Of a DNA stretch of 42,555 bases, positions 7,815 through 15,421 are shown piece after piece. Each line of letters starts with the position of its first letter. The first letter of the stretch is position 1. Source of the DNA: Psychromonas antarctica (GTDB taxonomy: Bacteria; Pseudomonadota; Gammaproteobacteria; Enterobacterales; Psychromonadaceae); NCBI RefSeq assembly GCF_022267535.1, contig NZ_JAHNZV010000021.1, positions 1 to 42,555 of the forward strand, written 5' to 3'. The notes beneath the pieces were generated by a model. That model was not told the DNA's origin and did no database searches. It saw nothing but the letters and a program-made list of their open reading frames with translations. The position numbers and the translations under genes were made by a program.

Positions 7815-10163
7815 CTATTTGAAGTAAACGTTATCAACGTAAATTCTTGAAGCTGCAGTCATGCCTCCTGCATTTGTATTGTAAAAAGTCATACCAATTT
7901 GAAAAACATCTCCATAAATCATCTGACCGGTAGTCATGCTGGTTAAATCAAGATCCATAGACACCCACTGACCTGTTACCGGAGTAATAACTTCTTTCAC
8001 GTTACCGCCATTGGTTCCATCTATAACCTGTACTGCGATTGAAGTCATATCTTGAACATACCAATCCATATGCAGAACTGTTTTTCCTGATAGATCTACA
8101 TTCGGAAATTCAATCCCAGATGCATCGCCATGAGCATTCGGTGTATATCTTTTGACATTATCACCAGCAATAACGATTTCGGAAAAGGTAACACCACCCC
8201 ACCAGTCTTGAGACCAATTTGTGACTACAACATCAGCGGCTTGCGCATCACTGAATAATACAACGGCACCTGTTAAATCAGCAGCTGTGGGTGTTGGCGC
8301 TGCGGTTGCTGGGTCAACAATTGTTGCCATCACATTGATAGTTCTCGTTACTTGTGTTGCTAGGTTGCCATCAAGGTCTGTAACATCGTATGTGACTTGG
8401 AATGTGCCTTCAGCTGTTGTAACGACTGTATCTCCCCCAACAATAACATTTGCCGCAACATCACCATCAAGATTATCGGTTGCCGTAAAGCCTGGTTCGA
8501 CATAAGTATCACCAACATAAATCGTCATTGGGTTATCACCCGTTAACGTTATAGTAGGTGGTATCATCGCTGCAGTTACTGGTGTAATTGAGATATTGTC
8601 AAAAGTAACAAGCGTATCCACACCAGCACCTAGACCAAAGATTAGATCTGCCGTTGTACCCCATGTGTTAGTGGAAGTGAACACTACTTCATGGGTGTCC
8701 ATTGTTGTTGTTAAAGCAACTGTTGTATCAGGCATATATGAATTATACCAAGGAGCTCCACTTAGTAACTGCCCCACTTGAACTACCACATTTCTTGCTT
8801 CAGCGGCTCGTGCATCAAAAGTAACTTTATAGGTAGCACCTTCAGTAAGCACTGTATCAGTAGACTGTACTAATCGTCCCTGATACGCAGCAGCACCAGT
8901 CACCATGTCTACAATAGCTAATTCGCCATTTATAATGGTAGGTGTCCCTGTTCCTTCCCCGAAGGTCCACTCACCAGCTAATGCAGTTGAAAAATCGCCA
9001 TTAGTGATAATAGAAACACTCGGATCAGAGACCACAACCGTTCTTGTGACTTCAATGGCACTGTTTGACACCGCATCAGCGACGTTATATGTCACCACAT
9101 ATGTACCTGCAACTGCTGTGTTAACTGTATCTCCAGCAATCACAACGCTTAAGGCGACATCACCATCGACATTATCTGTCGCTGTAAATCCAGGCTCTAC
9201 GTAAGCGTCACCGACAACAAGTGCCATTGTGTTACCACCAGTCAGGGTGATTACCGGTGCTTCTGTATCAGTCGAACTTACAATAACGGTTCTTGTTAGT
9301 TCCACTGCGGCATTTCCGGCTGCATCCGATACGTTATAAGTTATAACGTAGGTGCCATCTACTGAAGAATCAACTACATCACCACCTAAGGTAGCAACTA
9401 AACCATTGTCAATATTATCTGAGATTGATACCCCTTCATCTACGTAGTCAGTACCATGAAACACGTTAACAGTAGCGTCACCAAGCAAACTCATTACAGG
9501 CGCTTCTGTATCTGCAACCACTCTATCTACGAAACGTACATTATCCATGCGGTAAACCGCACCTGCTGCATTACCCCAGGCTGGAAAAACCATCACTTTA
9601 TCAATGGCAGTCAGATCCAACCCTAACCCCTGAAGATCCGCTAATGTAAAACTAAAATCTTTCCAAACACCAACAAGTGGCATATCTAGTATTATTTGGG
9701 CAAATTCACCAGTTGCCCCTTCTGCATCAGAACCACCGTTACTTTCAATTTTTACTACCCAATCAGTTGTTGCGTTTTCTGGAAATGCAACCACTTTTAG
9801 ACCAAATTCTAACGTGCCCGTTGCCGCGATGGCACTAGCATCATATGCGGTTGTCGTTTGAAAACCCAAGGCATTATCTTGAATATCAGAAACAAACTCC
9901 ATCACCATACTACGTTCTGTCGATTCTAAAACAGAAGTTGGAGTCAGGCCGCCACAGCAATCATATGTAGACCAGTCAGCGCCTAAGATATCACCAAATA
10001 TGACACCGTTAACTTCCGCAGGGAAAGTTGGTGTTGTTGGTGTTGTTGGTGTTGTTGGTGTTGTAGGCTGTGTAATTGGATCATCACCACAACCAGAAAG
10101 AGCTAAGGCCAACGCCGTTGCAAGTACTGTGTTTGCTAATTTAAAACCTTTAATTACTTTCAT
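7815..10163 (-). CDS. Large non-catalytic lipoprotein with CBM-like and Ig-like modules
   Basis: 782 residues, start fixed by AAAGGA 9 nt before the ATG. A lipoprotein signal ends in LSGC (Cys25), followed by a PTT repeat linker (about 31-47). Then: a beta-sandwich module at about 53-215 ending in YRMDNVRFV; Ig-like domains of the DUF5011/HYR type at about 221-296 and 301-379, each with EAPV(M/I) and GTYV(I/V)TYNV; a CBM4/9-like module at about 385-530 beginning ITNGDFS; a third Ig-like domain at about 535-612; and a C-terminal module at about 633-782 ending SRIYVDNVYF. No glycosidase motif is present. It is likely a surface protein that holds laminarin for the GH16/GH17 enzymes, comparable in role to Bacteroidetes surface glycan-binding proteins (inference). 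Two operator-like sites lie upstream. Confidence 0.88.
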   Translation of the reverse strand: MKVIKGFKLANTVLATALALALSGCGDDPITQPTTPTTPTTPTTPTFPAEVNGVIFGDILGADWSTYDCCGGLTPTSVLESTERSMVMEFVSDIQDNALGFQTTTAYDASAIAATGTLEFGLKVVAFPENATTDWVVKIESNGGSDAEGATGEFAQIILDMPLVGVWKDFSFTLADLQGLGLDLTAIDKVMVFPAWGNAAGAVYRMDNVRFVDRVVADTEAPVMSLLGDATVNVFHGTDYVDEGVSISDNIDNGLVATLGGDVVDSSVDGTYVITYNVSDAAGNAAVELTRTVIVSSTDTEAPVITLTGGNTMALVVGDAYVEPGFTATDNVDGDVALSVVIAGDTVNTAVAGTYVVTYNVADAVSNSAIEVTRTVVVSDPSVSIITNGDFSTALAGEWTFGEGTGTPTIINGELAIVDMVTGAAAYQGRLVQSTDTVLTEGATYKVTFDARAAEARNVVVQVGQLLSGAPWYNSYMPDTTVALTTTMDTHEVVFTSTNTWGTTADLIFGLGAGVDTLVTFDNISITPVTAAMIPPTITLTGDNPMTIYVGDTYVEPGFTATDNLDGDVAANVIVGGDTVVTTAEGTFQVTYDVTDLDGNLATQVTRTINVMATIVDPATAAPTPTAADLTGAVVLFSDAQAADVVVTNWSQDWWGGVTFSEIVIAGDNVKRYTPNAHGDASGIEFPNVDLSGKTVLHMDWYVQDMTSIAVQVIDGTNGGNVKEVITPVTGQWVSMDLDLTSMTTGQMIYGDVFQIGMTFYNTNAGGMTAASRIYVDNVYFK
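10029..10068. repeat. Short in-frame repeat coding for the PTT linker
   Basis: Four tandem copies of a 9-bp unit (ggtgttgtt) in the 782-residue lipoprotein gene, coding for PTTPTTPTT. In-frame length change is possible by slippage. Confidence 0.85.
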
Positions 10164-10235
10164 TTACAGATATCCTTTAATTATTATATTTCCGTTTCAA
10201 GAACTAGTTTTAGAAAAATTGCCCCAAACACAAAA

Positions 10236-10247
10236 GTAACCGCTTTC
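10236..10247. promoter_or_regulatory. LacI-type operator (imperfect) upstream of multi-module lipoprotein
   Basis: GTAACCGCTTTC, one base off the window consensus, about 75 bp before the ATG at 10163. Confidence 0.6.
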
Positions 10248-10383
10248 TTTTGCGTTTTAAAAAATCCTCATCGGCATTAGGAGCCATCGAAATTAGCTAT
10301 ATTTCGCTAATAATCAGTTATTCACATCACGCAGAGAGTATAGAGTACTGAACCTGCATAAAAAGCGAGCAGGATCACACAAG

Positions 10384-10395
10384 CAAGCGCTTTCA
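10384..10395. promoter_or_regulatory. LacI-type operator in divergent lipoprotein/GH16 region
   Basis: CAAGCGCTTTCA with AGCGCT core at 10386-10391. It lies between two divergent genes and could serve either. Confidence 0.65.
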
Positions 10396-10606
10396 TGAGG
10401 AGAGGATCACACTTTTGATTGCAGGAATAATATGCAAGCGTATTTATTATTGATAAAAATTGTTACGCAGTCTTTGCTGGTAAACCTAAACTTTGTAAAT
10501 TAAAGGTTACTAAAAGGTTAGTTTATTAATTCAAAGAACGGGTTGTCGATAAATTTAGCATTACATAAAAACAGTTGTGAAGTTGTTCTCAAATTTAGAT
10601 GTTAAT

Positions 10607-10624
10607 AGCGCTTATATGAGCGCT
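10607..10624. promoter_or_regulatory. Paired AGCGCT cores upstream of GH16 lipoprotein
   Basis: AGCGCTTATAT occurs twice in direct repeat, cores at 10607-10612 and 10619-10624, 12 bp apart (about one helical turn). Weaker than the full palindromes but next to a strong one at 10661. Confidence 0.5.
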
Positions 10625-10660
10625 TATATTTTAACTCAGATAGAATAACCCTTAACTAAG

Positions 10661-10672
10661 AAAGCGCTTACT
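10661..10672. promoter_or_regulatory. LacI-type operator upstream of GH16 lipoprotein
   Basis: AAAGCGCTTACT inside AAGAAAGCGCTTAC, 30 bp before the GH16 ATG at 10703, placed where it would block transcription or early elongation. Confidence 0.75.
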
Positions 10673-10702
10673 ATTTTTAATGTATATATAAGGAAGGGAC
10701 AC

Positions 10703-12310
10703 ATGAAAAGTACCGTACGATACTCAACAGCCAAAATAACAGCTATCGCACTGGCGATATCGCTTGCCGGCTGTGCTTCAGACAGCAAAGTTTCCGCTGC
10801 AGATGATGCACTTGAGAAAACCTCTACACCAAAAGCACTTGTGCTGAACGCCGATCCGATAACGCCATCGAATAAATGGCAATTACTTTGGAGTGATGAA
10901 TTTGACGGCACAGAAATTGACAAAAATAAATGGGAACGCATTGAAGACTGTTGGGGTGGCGGCAATAATGAACAGCAATGTTATACCCGGCGCGACAGCA
11001 ATGCTTTTGTCCAAGATGGCCTGTTAAATCTTGTCGCTAAAAAAGGAAACTTTACCGGTCCAGATAATGTTGATGGTAATCCTGGTACTCGAACTTTGCC
11101 TTACACTTCGGGCAAATTACGATCCGTTAAAAAAGGTAATTGGAAGTATGGCCGCTTCGAAGTGCGTGCAAAACTGCCTTTTGGCCAAGGCACTTGGCCT
11201 GCAATATGGATGCTACCCACTGATTTTGTTTACGGTGGCTGGGCAGCCTCCGGTGAAGTCGATATTATGGAAGCGGTTAATCTAAAAACCCCTTCTACTG
11301 AAACAGGCGCTAGCGATGGTGAACTTGAGGGGCGCATATTCGGCAGTCTGCATTACGGTAAGCCTTGGCCTGATAATGTATTTACCGGTCAAGCAACACA
11401 TCTCCCCGGTAATGTAAATCCAGCTGATGATTTCCATACTTATACTATTGAATGGGAAGAAGGTGAAATCCGCTGGTATATCGATAATGTTCATTTTGCG
11501 ACACAAAGAGAAAATGGCTGGTACAGCCAACATATGGAAGATGGCGTTTTTGTCAGTGCAGGTAAGAATGCACCCTTTGATCAGAAATTTCATATGCTAC
11601 TGAATCTTGCCGTCGGTGGTAATTGGGCAGCCAATGCCAATAATGGCGGAATTGATTCATCTGTCTTCCCGCAAACATTAGCCATTGACTATGTACGTGT
11701 TTACCGCTGCTCAGCAGATCGATGGAAAGGCAAAGGCTGTGCAAGCATCTCCGATCAAGCCAAATTGGTTGAAGGAACAGCAGAGCCGGAGATTTTGATC
11801 GGTGATGGTAACTTCGGTAAGGGCCCTGTCTTTGACGTTTACAAAGATTCGTTAAGTCTGGGTATGGCTTTTGATGGCTACAATCCGATCAAAGTTGTAA
11901 CACAGGAAGAAGTTGATGAACCGGGCCATGGTAAAGTATGGCAAATAACTAAAACCGGCAAAGCGGGAAATGTTTATTTACGTGCGCCGAAAACCGATCT
12001 AAGTCATTGGCTTGAGAAGGGGGAATTAGTATTTGACCTGAATGTTGTCAGCAAAGACGCGGGTACAGAACTACTTGTCAAAATGGACAGCGGCTGGCCG
12101 AAAGCAAGTGACATTAGTGTCACGCAACCCGCCGTGGGCACGTGGGGTGAAATTCGCATCAAAGTTGCTGATTTAATTGCCAGTGGAAATAGATTTTCAG
12201 CGGGTAGCAAAGCCGATATTAAAGGAATTTCTAATGTGCTGGTCATTGAACCTCTAGGTGTAATGACCTTAAAAGTTGATAATATTCGTTTTGAATATCC
12301 AGCGCAGTAA
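10703..12310 (+). CDS. GH16 laminarinase lipoprotein with C-terminal binding module
   Basis: 535 residues. A lipoprotein signal ends in LAGC (Cys24). The GH16 domain covers about 55-335, with TWPAIWML before GEVDIMEA (184-191), giving nucleophile E185 and acid/base E190, and ending in LAIDYVRVY. A linker with two cysteines leads to a beta-sandwich at about 365-533 (GELVFDLNV, LVKMDSGWP, GTWGEIRIKVADL, LKVDNIRFEY) resembling the C-terminal module of ExoP-type GH3 enzymes, which the GH3 in this locus also has. Likely an outer-membrane anchored endo-beta-1,3-glucanase that complements the secreted GH16 at 218. AAGGAAGGG precedes the ATG. Three AGCGCT cores lie within 100 bp upstream, so regulation by the LacI-family protein is expected. 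Confidence 0.93.
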   Translation: MKSTVRYSTAKITAIALAISLAGCASDSKVSAADDALEKTSTPKALVLNADPITPSNKWQLLWSDEFDGTEIDKNKWERIEDCWGGGNNEQQCYTRRDSNAFVQDGLLNLVAKKGNFTGPDNVDGNPGTRTLPYTSGKLRSVKKGNWKYGRFEVRAKLPFGQGTWPAIWMLPTDFVYGGWAASGEVDIMEAVNLKTPSTETGASDGELEGRIFGSLHYGKPWPDNVFTGQATHLPGNVNPADDFHTYTIEWEEGEIRWYIDNVHFATQRENGWYSQHMEDGVFVSAGKNAPFDQKFHMLLNLAVGGNWAANANNGGIDSSVFPQTLAIDYVRVYRCSADRWKGKGCASISDQAKLVEGTAEPEILIGDGNFGKGPVFDVYKDSLSLGMAFDGYNPIKVVTQEEVDEPGHGKVWQITKTGKAGNVYLRAPKTDLSHWLEKGELVFDLNVVSKDAGTELLVKMDSGWPKASDISVTQPAVGTWGEIRIKVADLIASGNRFSAGSKADIKGISNVLVIEPLGVMTLKVDNIRFEYPAQ

Positions 12311-12342
12311 GTCGTTAACATGGTAAAGTAAAAAGCAGTTAA

Positions 12343-12377
12343 AATGTGGTTGAATTCAGCAATGAGTCAACCACATT
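12343..12377 (+). terminator. Stem-loop after GH16 lipoprotein gene
   Basis: Perfect 11-bp stem AATGTGGTTGA/TCAACCACATT with a 13-nt loop, 33 nt after the stop; the T tail is short, so terminator strength is uncertain. Confidence 0.65.
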
Positions 12378-12785
12378 ATTAACCCATCATCGAACGAGCA
12401 AGATGCTGTAATTCCCCCCTGCTCTCCTCTCATTCCCATGACTTTGTTGACTCACATTTAGATTTTCTTACTTTTACACCTGTCGTACAATGCGATAAAA
12501 ATAGCAGCACTCAATTCTTTGCCCCAAAAAACTGTTTTGTATTTAAAAATACGCCTTTTGAGTAAAATAGCTCTGTTTTGATGATGGTTTAATCTAAACG
12601 GGGATAAGCAGTGATTTCTGTTTTTAATCATTATCCTTTATTCTTAAGATCTGTTAATCGAAAAGTGAATTGAGCACAAGTGGGGTAAACTCACTCACCA
12701 ATCAGCATAATTTAGCGCCATTTACCCGTGAGCGAGGTAAGGTGATATGAGTATTATCAATGGAAGGGAAGGAACGAGGGGGAAA
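12378..12785. other. Intergenic region without recognisable gene
   Basis: AT-rich spacer between convergent GH16 and GH17 units. No plausible coding frame, RNA or operator copy is seen. Confidence 0.5.
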
Positions 12786-12894
12786 AGCTATCAACCACGA
12801 ACACACGAAGGAAAAGGAAGGGTAAATCTAAAAAAACCTAACCTTCTTTTTTTCTTCGTGTTCTTTGTGTAGCACAGCGGCTTCGTGGTTAGCT
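12786..12894. repeat. MITE-like imperfect inverted repeat
   Basis: Left arm at 12786-12822 (AGCT..AACCACGAA..CACGAAGGAAAA) and right arm at 12841-12894 (TTTTCTTCGTG..TTCGTGGTTAGCT) are inverted copies; the right arm carries about 20 extra bases. ACCACGAA/CACGAAG repeats of this style are dispersed in many bacterial genomes. It lies just beyond the stop of the second GH17 gene and may also act as its terminator. Confidence 0.6.
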
Positions 12895-12911
12895 GTTGTG
12901 TTGCTAGTCGG

Positions 12912-13871
12912 TTATACGCTACATTTTGCTAAACGTTCTTTGTAGAGTCCCTGCATAACCAGTTTAGGGCTACGATCAACATGAAACAATCCCCAGAATT
13001 TTTCCGGCTCTAATGGATCCGAGTCGCCTTTCCAAGGTTCATCAAACGCCTCGAAGACGAACGTCAGTATCTTTTCTGTGCTGGTCCACTCAATTAATTG
13101 CTCGTAATAAGCAGCCTGCAGTTCCTCGGAAGCATTCCAGCTATCAATCCCCCGTCCATTGGAAGCCGTTGTCCAGCCCGCCTCGGTAATGACGACTGGC
13201 TTGTCTGGATAACGATCTGCGACCGAGTAATAATTCTGTTTCGTATACTCAAGCGCGTCATCCATGGTTTTAAATTCCCATGCGGGGTAGGTATGCACCG
13301 AAAGAAAATCTAACTCAGCGGCTAAATCTTGCAGCTTATTTGTCCAGGGAACATAATTTTCACAAAAAGTAACCGGATGTTTAATCACACTTTTAATTTT
13401 GCGTACGTAGCCGATCAGGTTTTCTACTGGCACCAGATGATCCGTCCATTCTACGCTGGCTTCATTGCCTACCGAAACTGAAAAGACAATCTCAGGGTAT
13501 TTTTCCACCAAAGCGATTAAACGATCTATTTCATCACTATTATGCTGGCGGTTTTCATTGAGCTTTTCTTCGCTGAACCATGCTCCCCAAGGACACTGAG
13601 GGTTGCTCATCTCTGCCGCCATATCAACACCTAGCATCACCTTGAGATCCAACCCATCATCACGGATCACCTGTAGCACTGTTTGTGCATGCTGACCGCA
13701 ATCGTACAACCTGATAAATTTCCAGTTCTCCGCTAAAATAAGCAGATCTTCTTTTATTTCCTGGTAACTCGGATAAATTCCTAAGCAAGGATTCTGCCCT
13801 TCACGGTAGCCAGAATAACAAATAGCATTGCCATGCTGCCATTGCATCTTATTATTATGGACTAAATCCAT
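12912..13871 (-). CDS. Cytoplasmic GH17 beta-1,3-glucanase/transglycosidase, second of pair
   Basis: 319 residues from the ATG at 13871, which lies one base after the stop codon of the preceding GH17 gene with GGAG upstream. The frame continues to 14015 inside that gene, but that part reads through the neighbour's coding sequence and is not protein-like. GH17 motifs: VSVGNEAS with acid/base E137, VVITEAGW with nucleophile E230, and FVFEAFDEPWKGD, all close to the GH17 lipoprotein at 5728. No signal peptide or lipobox, so it should act in the cytoplasm on imported beta-1,3-gluco-oligosaccharides. Translationally coupled to the first GH17 and regulated through the operator at 14957. Confidence 0.9.
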   Translation of the reverse strand: MDLVHNNKMQWQHGNAICYSGYREGQNPCLGIYPSYQEIKEDLLILAENWKFIRLYDCGQHAQTVLQVIRDDGLDLKVMLGVDMAAEMSNPQCPWGAWFSEEKLNENRQHNSDEIDRLIALVEKYPEIVFSVSVGNEASVEWTDHLVPVENLIGYVRKIKSVIKHPVTFCENYVPWTNKLQDLAAELDFLSVHTYPAWEFKTMDDALEYTKQNYYSVADRYPDKPVVITEAGWTTASNGRGIDSWNASEELQAAYYEQLIEWTSTEKILTFVFEAFDEPWKGDSDPLEPEKFWGLFHVDRSPKLVMQGLYKERLAKCSV

Positions 13872-13872
13872 T

Positions 13873-14790
13873 TTATACACACTCCTGCAACTGTTGTAAG
13901 TCGTCACTATATTTGAATTTACCCTCTTTATCCCACAGTCCCCAGTAGGCACCAACATCACCTTCAACTTCCACTTTCCAGGTTTCATCAAAAGAGGAAA
14001 AATAAAATACCTCAATCCCCTCTTCTTCTGCCCATAAATAGGTATCGATAAAATATTTCATCGCGTTTTCATTAGAAGGAATCGCCCCCCCTTCCGCTGA
14101 ACCAATACTCGGCCAACCTGTTTCCGTGATAATCACCTTCTTACCGCCACCGGCACGCACTGCTCGGCGATACATATCTTTCATATATAGCAACGCGTAT
14201 TGCGCAGGACAGCCTTCCCAGAACGGATAACAATTAGCTAGAATGACATCACAGACTTGCGCGACACGGGGATGATCTTCAAATTCGTAATAAGCATCCA
14301 CATAACCGACATCAATATCAGGAAGAGCCTGCTTTGCACGCTTGATGTAGTCAATTAGCTGATCTTCAGTCAAATCTCCGCGCAGCAGTACTTCATTGCC
14401 CACGGCGAGAATAGTTGCATGCCCCGCTTTTGCAATTTCGATAGCATTAGCCAGTTCTTTTTCGTTCATTGCCAAGTCATCGCCCAGCCAGACACCGACC
14501 ATCGTATTAAGGCCGTTCTGTTGCGCAACTTTAGGGATTAGTTGATTACCATCGGTACAGGAAAATGAACGTATCCAGTTGACATTTGACTGGATAACTT
14601 TCAATCGTTCACGGATCTGTTCTTCCTTAATTTGCGTACCCGGCCCCTGCCCTTCTATATAAGGGCTAAAGGAGATGCCATGGATCTTATCCGCAATTAT
14701 CTTTGCAGCAATTCCTCCTAGCGCCTCATGAGATAGGTTTAAAAAATTAACTCCCGCTAATGACATATGTTTATTGTATTTACTCGACAC
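13873..14790 (-). CDS. Cytoplasmic GH17 beta-1,3-glucanase/transglycosidase, first of pair
   Basis: 305 residues from a GTG at 14790, chosen because GGAGAG lies just upstream; an internal ATG eight codons later has no such site. The GH17 barrel is complete: GVNFLNLS and ISFSPYIEGQGPGTQ near the start, ILAVGNEV with acid/base E133, VIITETGWPSIG with nucleophile E223, and YFSSFDETWKVE near the end. Fungal-like SFSPY start differs from the second GH17, so the pair is diverged rather than a recent duplicate. There is no export signal. Likely processes long or branched oligomers left by the phosphorylase in the cytoplasm; the exact specificity cannot be read from sequence. Confidence 0.9.
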   Translation of the reverse strand: MSSKYNKHMSLAGVNFLNLSHEALGGIAAKIIADKIHGISFSPYIEGQGPGTQIKEEQIRERLKVIQSNVNWIRSFSCTDGNQLIPKVAQQNGLNTMVGVWLGDDLAMNEKELANAIEIAKAGHATILAVGNEVLLRGDLTEDQLIDYIKRAKQALPDIDVGYVDAYYEFEDHPRVAQVCDVILANCYPFWEGCPAQYALLYMKDMYRRAVRAGGGKKVIITETGWPSIGSAEGGAIPSNENAMKYFIDTYLWAEEEGIEVFYFSSFDETWKVEVEGDVGAYWGLWDKEGKFKYSDDLQQLQECV

Positions 14791-14956
14791 GCTTCTCTCC
14801 GCTTAACTGCATTATTAATTTTATAGGTATACCCAAACTACGTGAAAATGTAGATTATGAGGCTAACTGAAATTCGAATCTTAGGCGCTAAACAAGTGCT
14901 GTAAGCATCCCATTTATAATGGCTTGTAGACAGGAGTACATTGCCACCCACCAAAA

Positions 14957-14968
14957 GAAAGCGCTTTC
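14957..14968. promoter_or_regulatory. LacI-type operator upstream of GH17 pair
   Basis: GAAAGCGCTTTC, a perfect 12-bp palindrome, about 165 bp before the GTG at 14790. Confidence 0.8.
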
Positions 14969-15144
14969 AAGTTGACGTTAAACGCCTCATAAAGAGTAGG
15001 CAAGATGATTTATAAAGAAGCAATACTTGGATCACACGAAGCAATAATTACCCCCATAAAATTAGATATTGAACACGTGATAAGTCTTAACTTTTTTGCA
15101 ATTACAAAAAGCCAGCAATAAATTGCAACACAATATAATCAAAC

Positions 15145-15169
15145 AAGCCCGCGAAGTTACAGCGGGCTT
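15145..15169. terminator. Terminator-like stem-loop
   Basis: Stem AAGCCCGC/GCGGGCTT with a 9-nt loop, T-rich on both sides. It is about 250 nt past the MCP stop and may back up the hairpin at 15345. The remaining DNA between 14969 and 15421 shows no gene. Confidence 0.65.
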
Positions 15170-15344
15170 TATGAGAGCGGATAATGCAGCACAGAACTAC
15201 ATTCTCCAGCAATAAGACGTTGAAAACGAATAATCCCACAGCGAATTAGCAGGTCATTTATTCGCTTATTCATATTTACCACGCAGATATTTCTACATTG
15301 AAAAAGACTTTATTTCCGCTAAATAAAATATCACACAAAAGCGA

Positions 15345-15364
15345 AAGCTCTAGCAATAGAGCTT
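15345..15364 (-). terminator. Stem-loop after MCP gene
   Basis: Stem AAGCTCTA/TAGAGCTT with a GCAA loop, 58 nt beyond the MCP stop, with a T-rich but interrupted tail on the minus strand. Confidence 0.65.
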
Positions 15365-15421
15365 AAATAAATGGTTGAAGTAAGTGAATACTTACCTCGT
15401 CGATTAATATAGACAGTTAAA

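Noticed and set aside
8221-10239. Plus-strand frames opposite the 782-residue lipoprotein
   Set aside because: Shadows of low-complexity Thr/Val-rich coding on the other strand; no ribosome sites.
13872-14015. N-terminal extension of the second GH17
   Set aside because: It overlaps the end of the first GH17 in another frame and does not look like GH17 sequence; the ATG at 13871 is next to the preceding stop with GGAG upstream.
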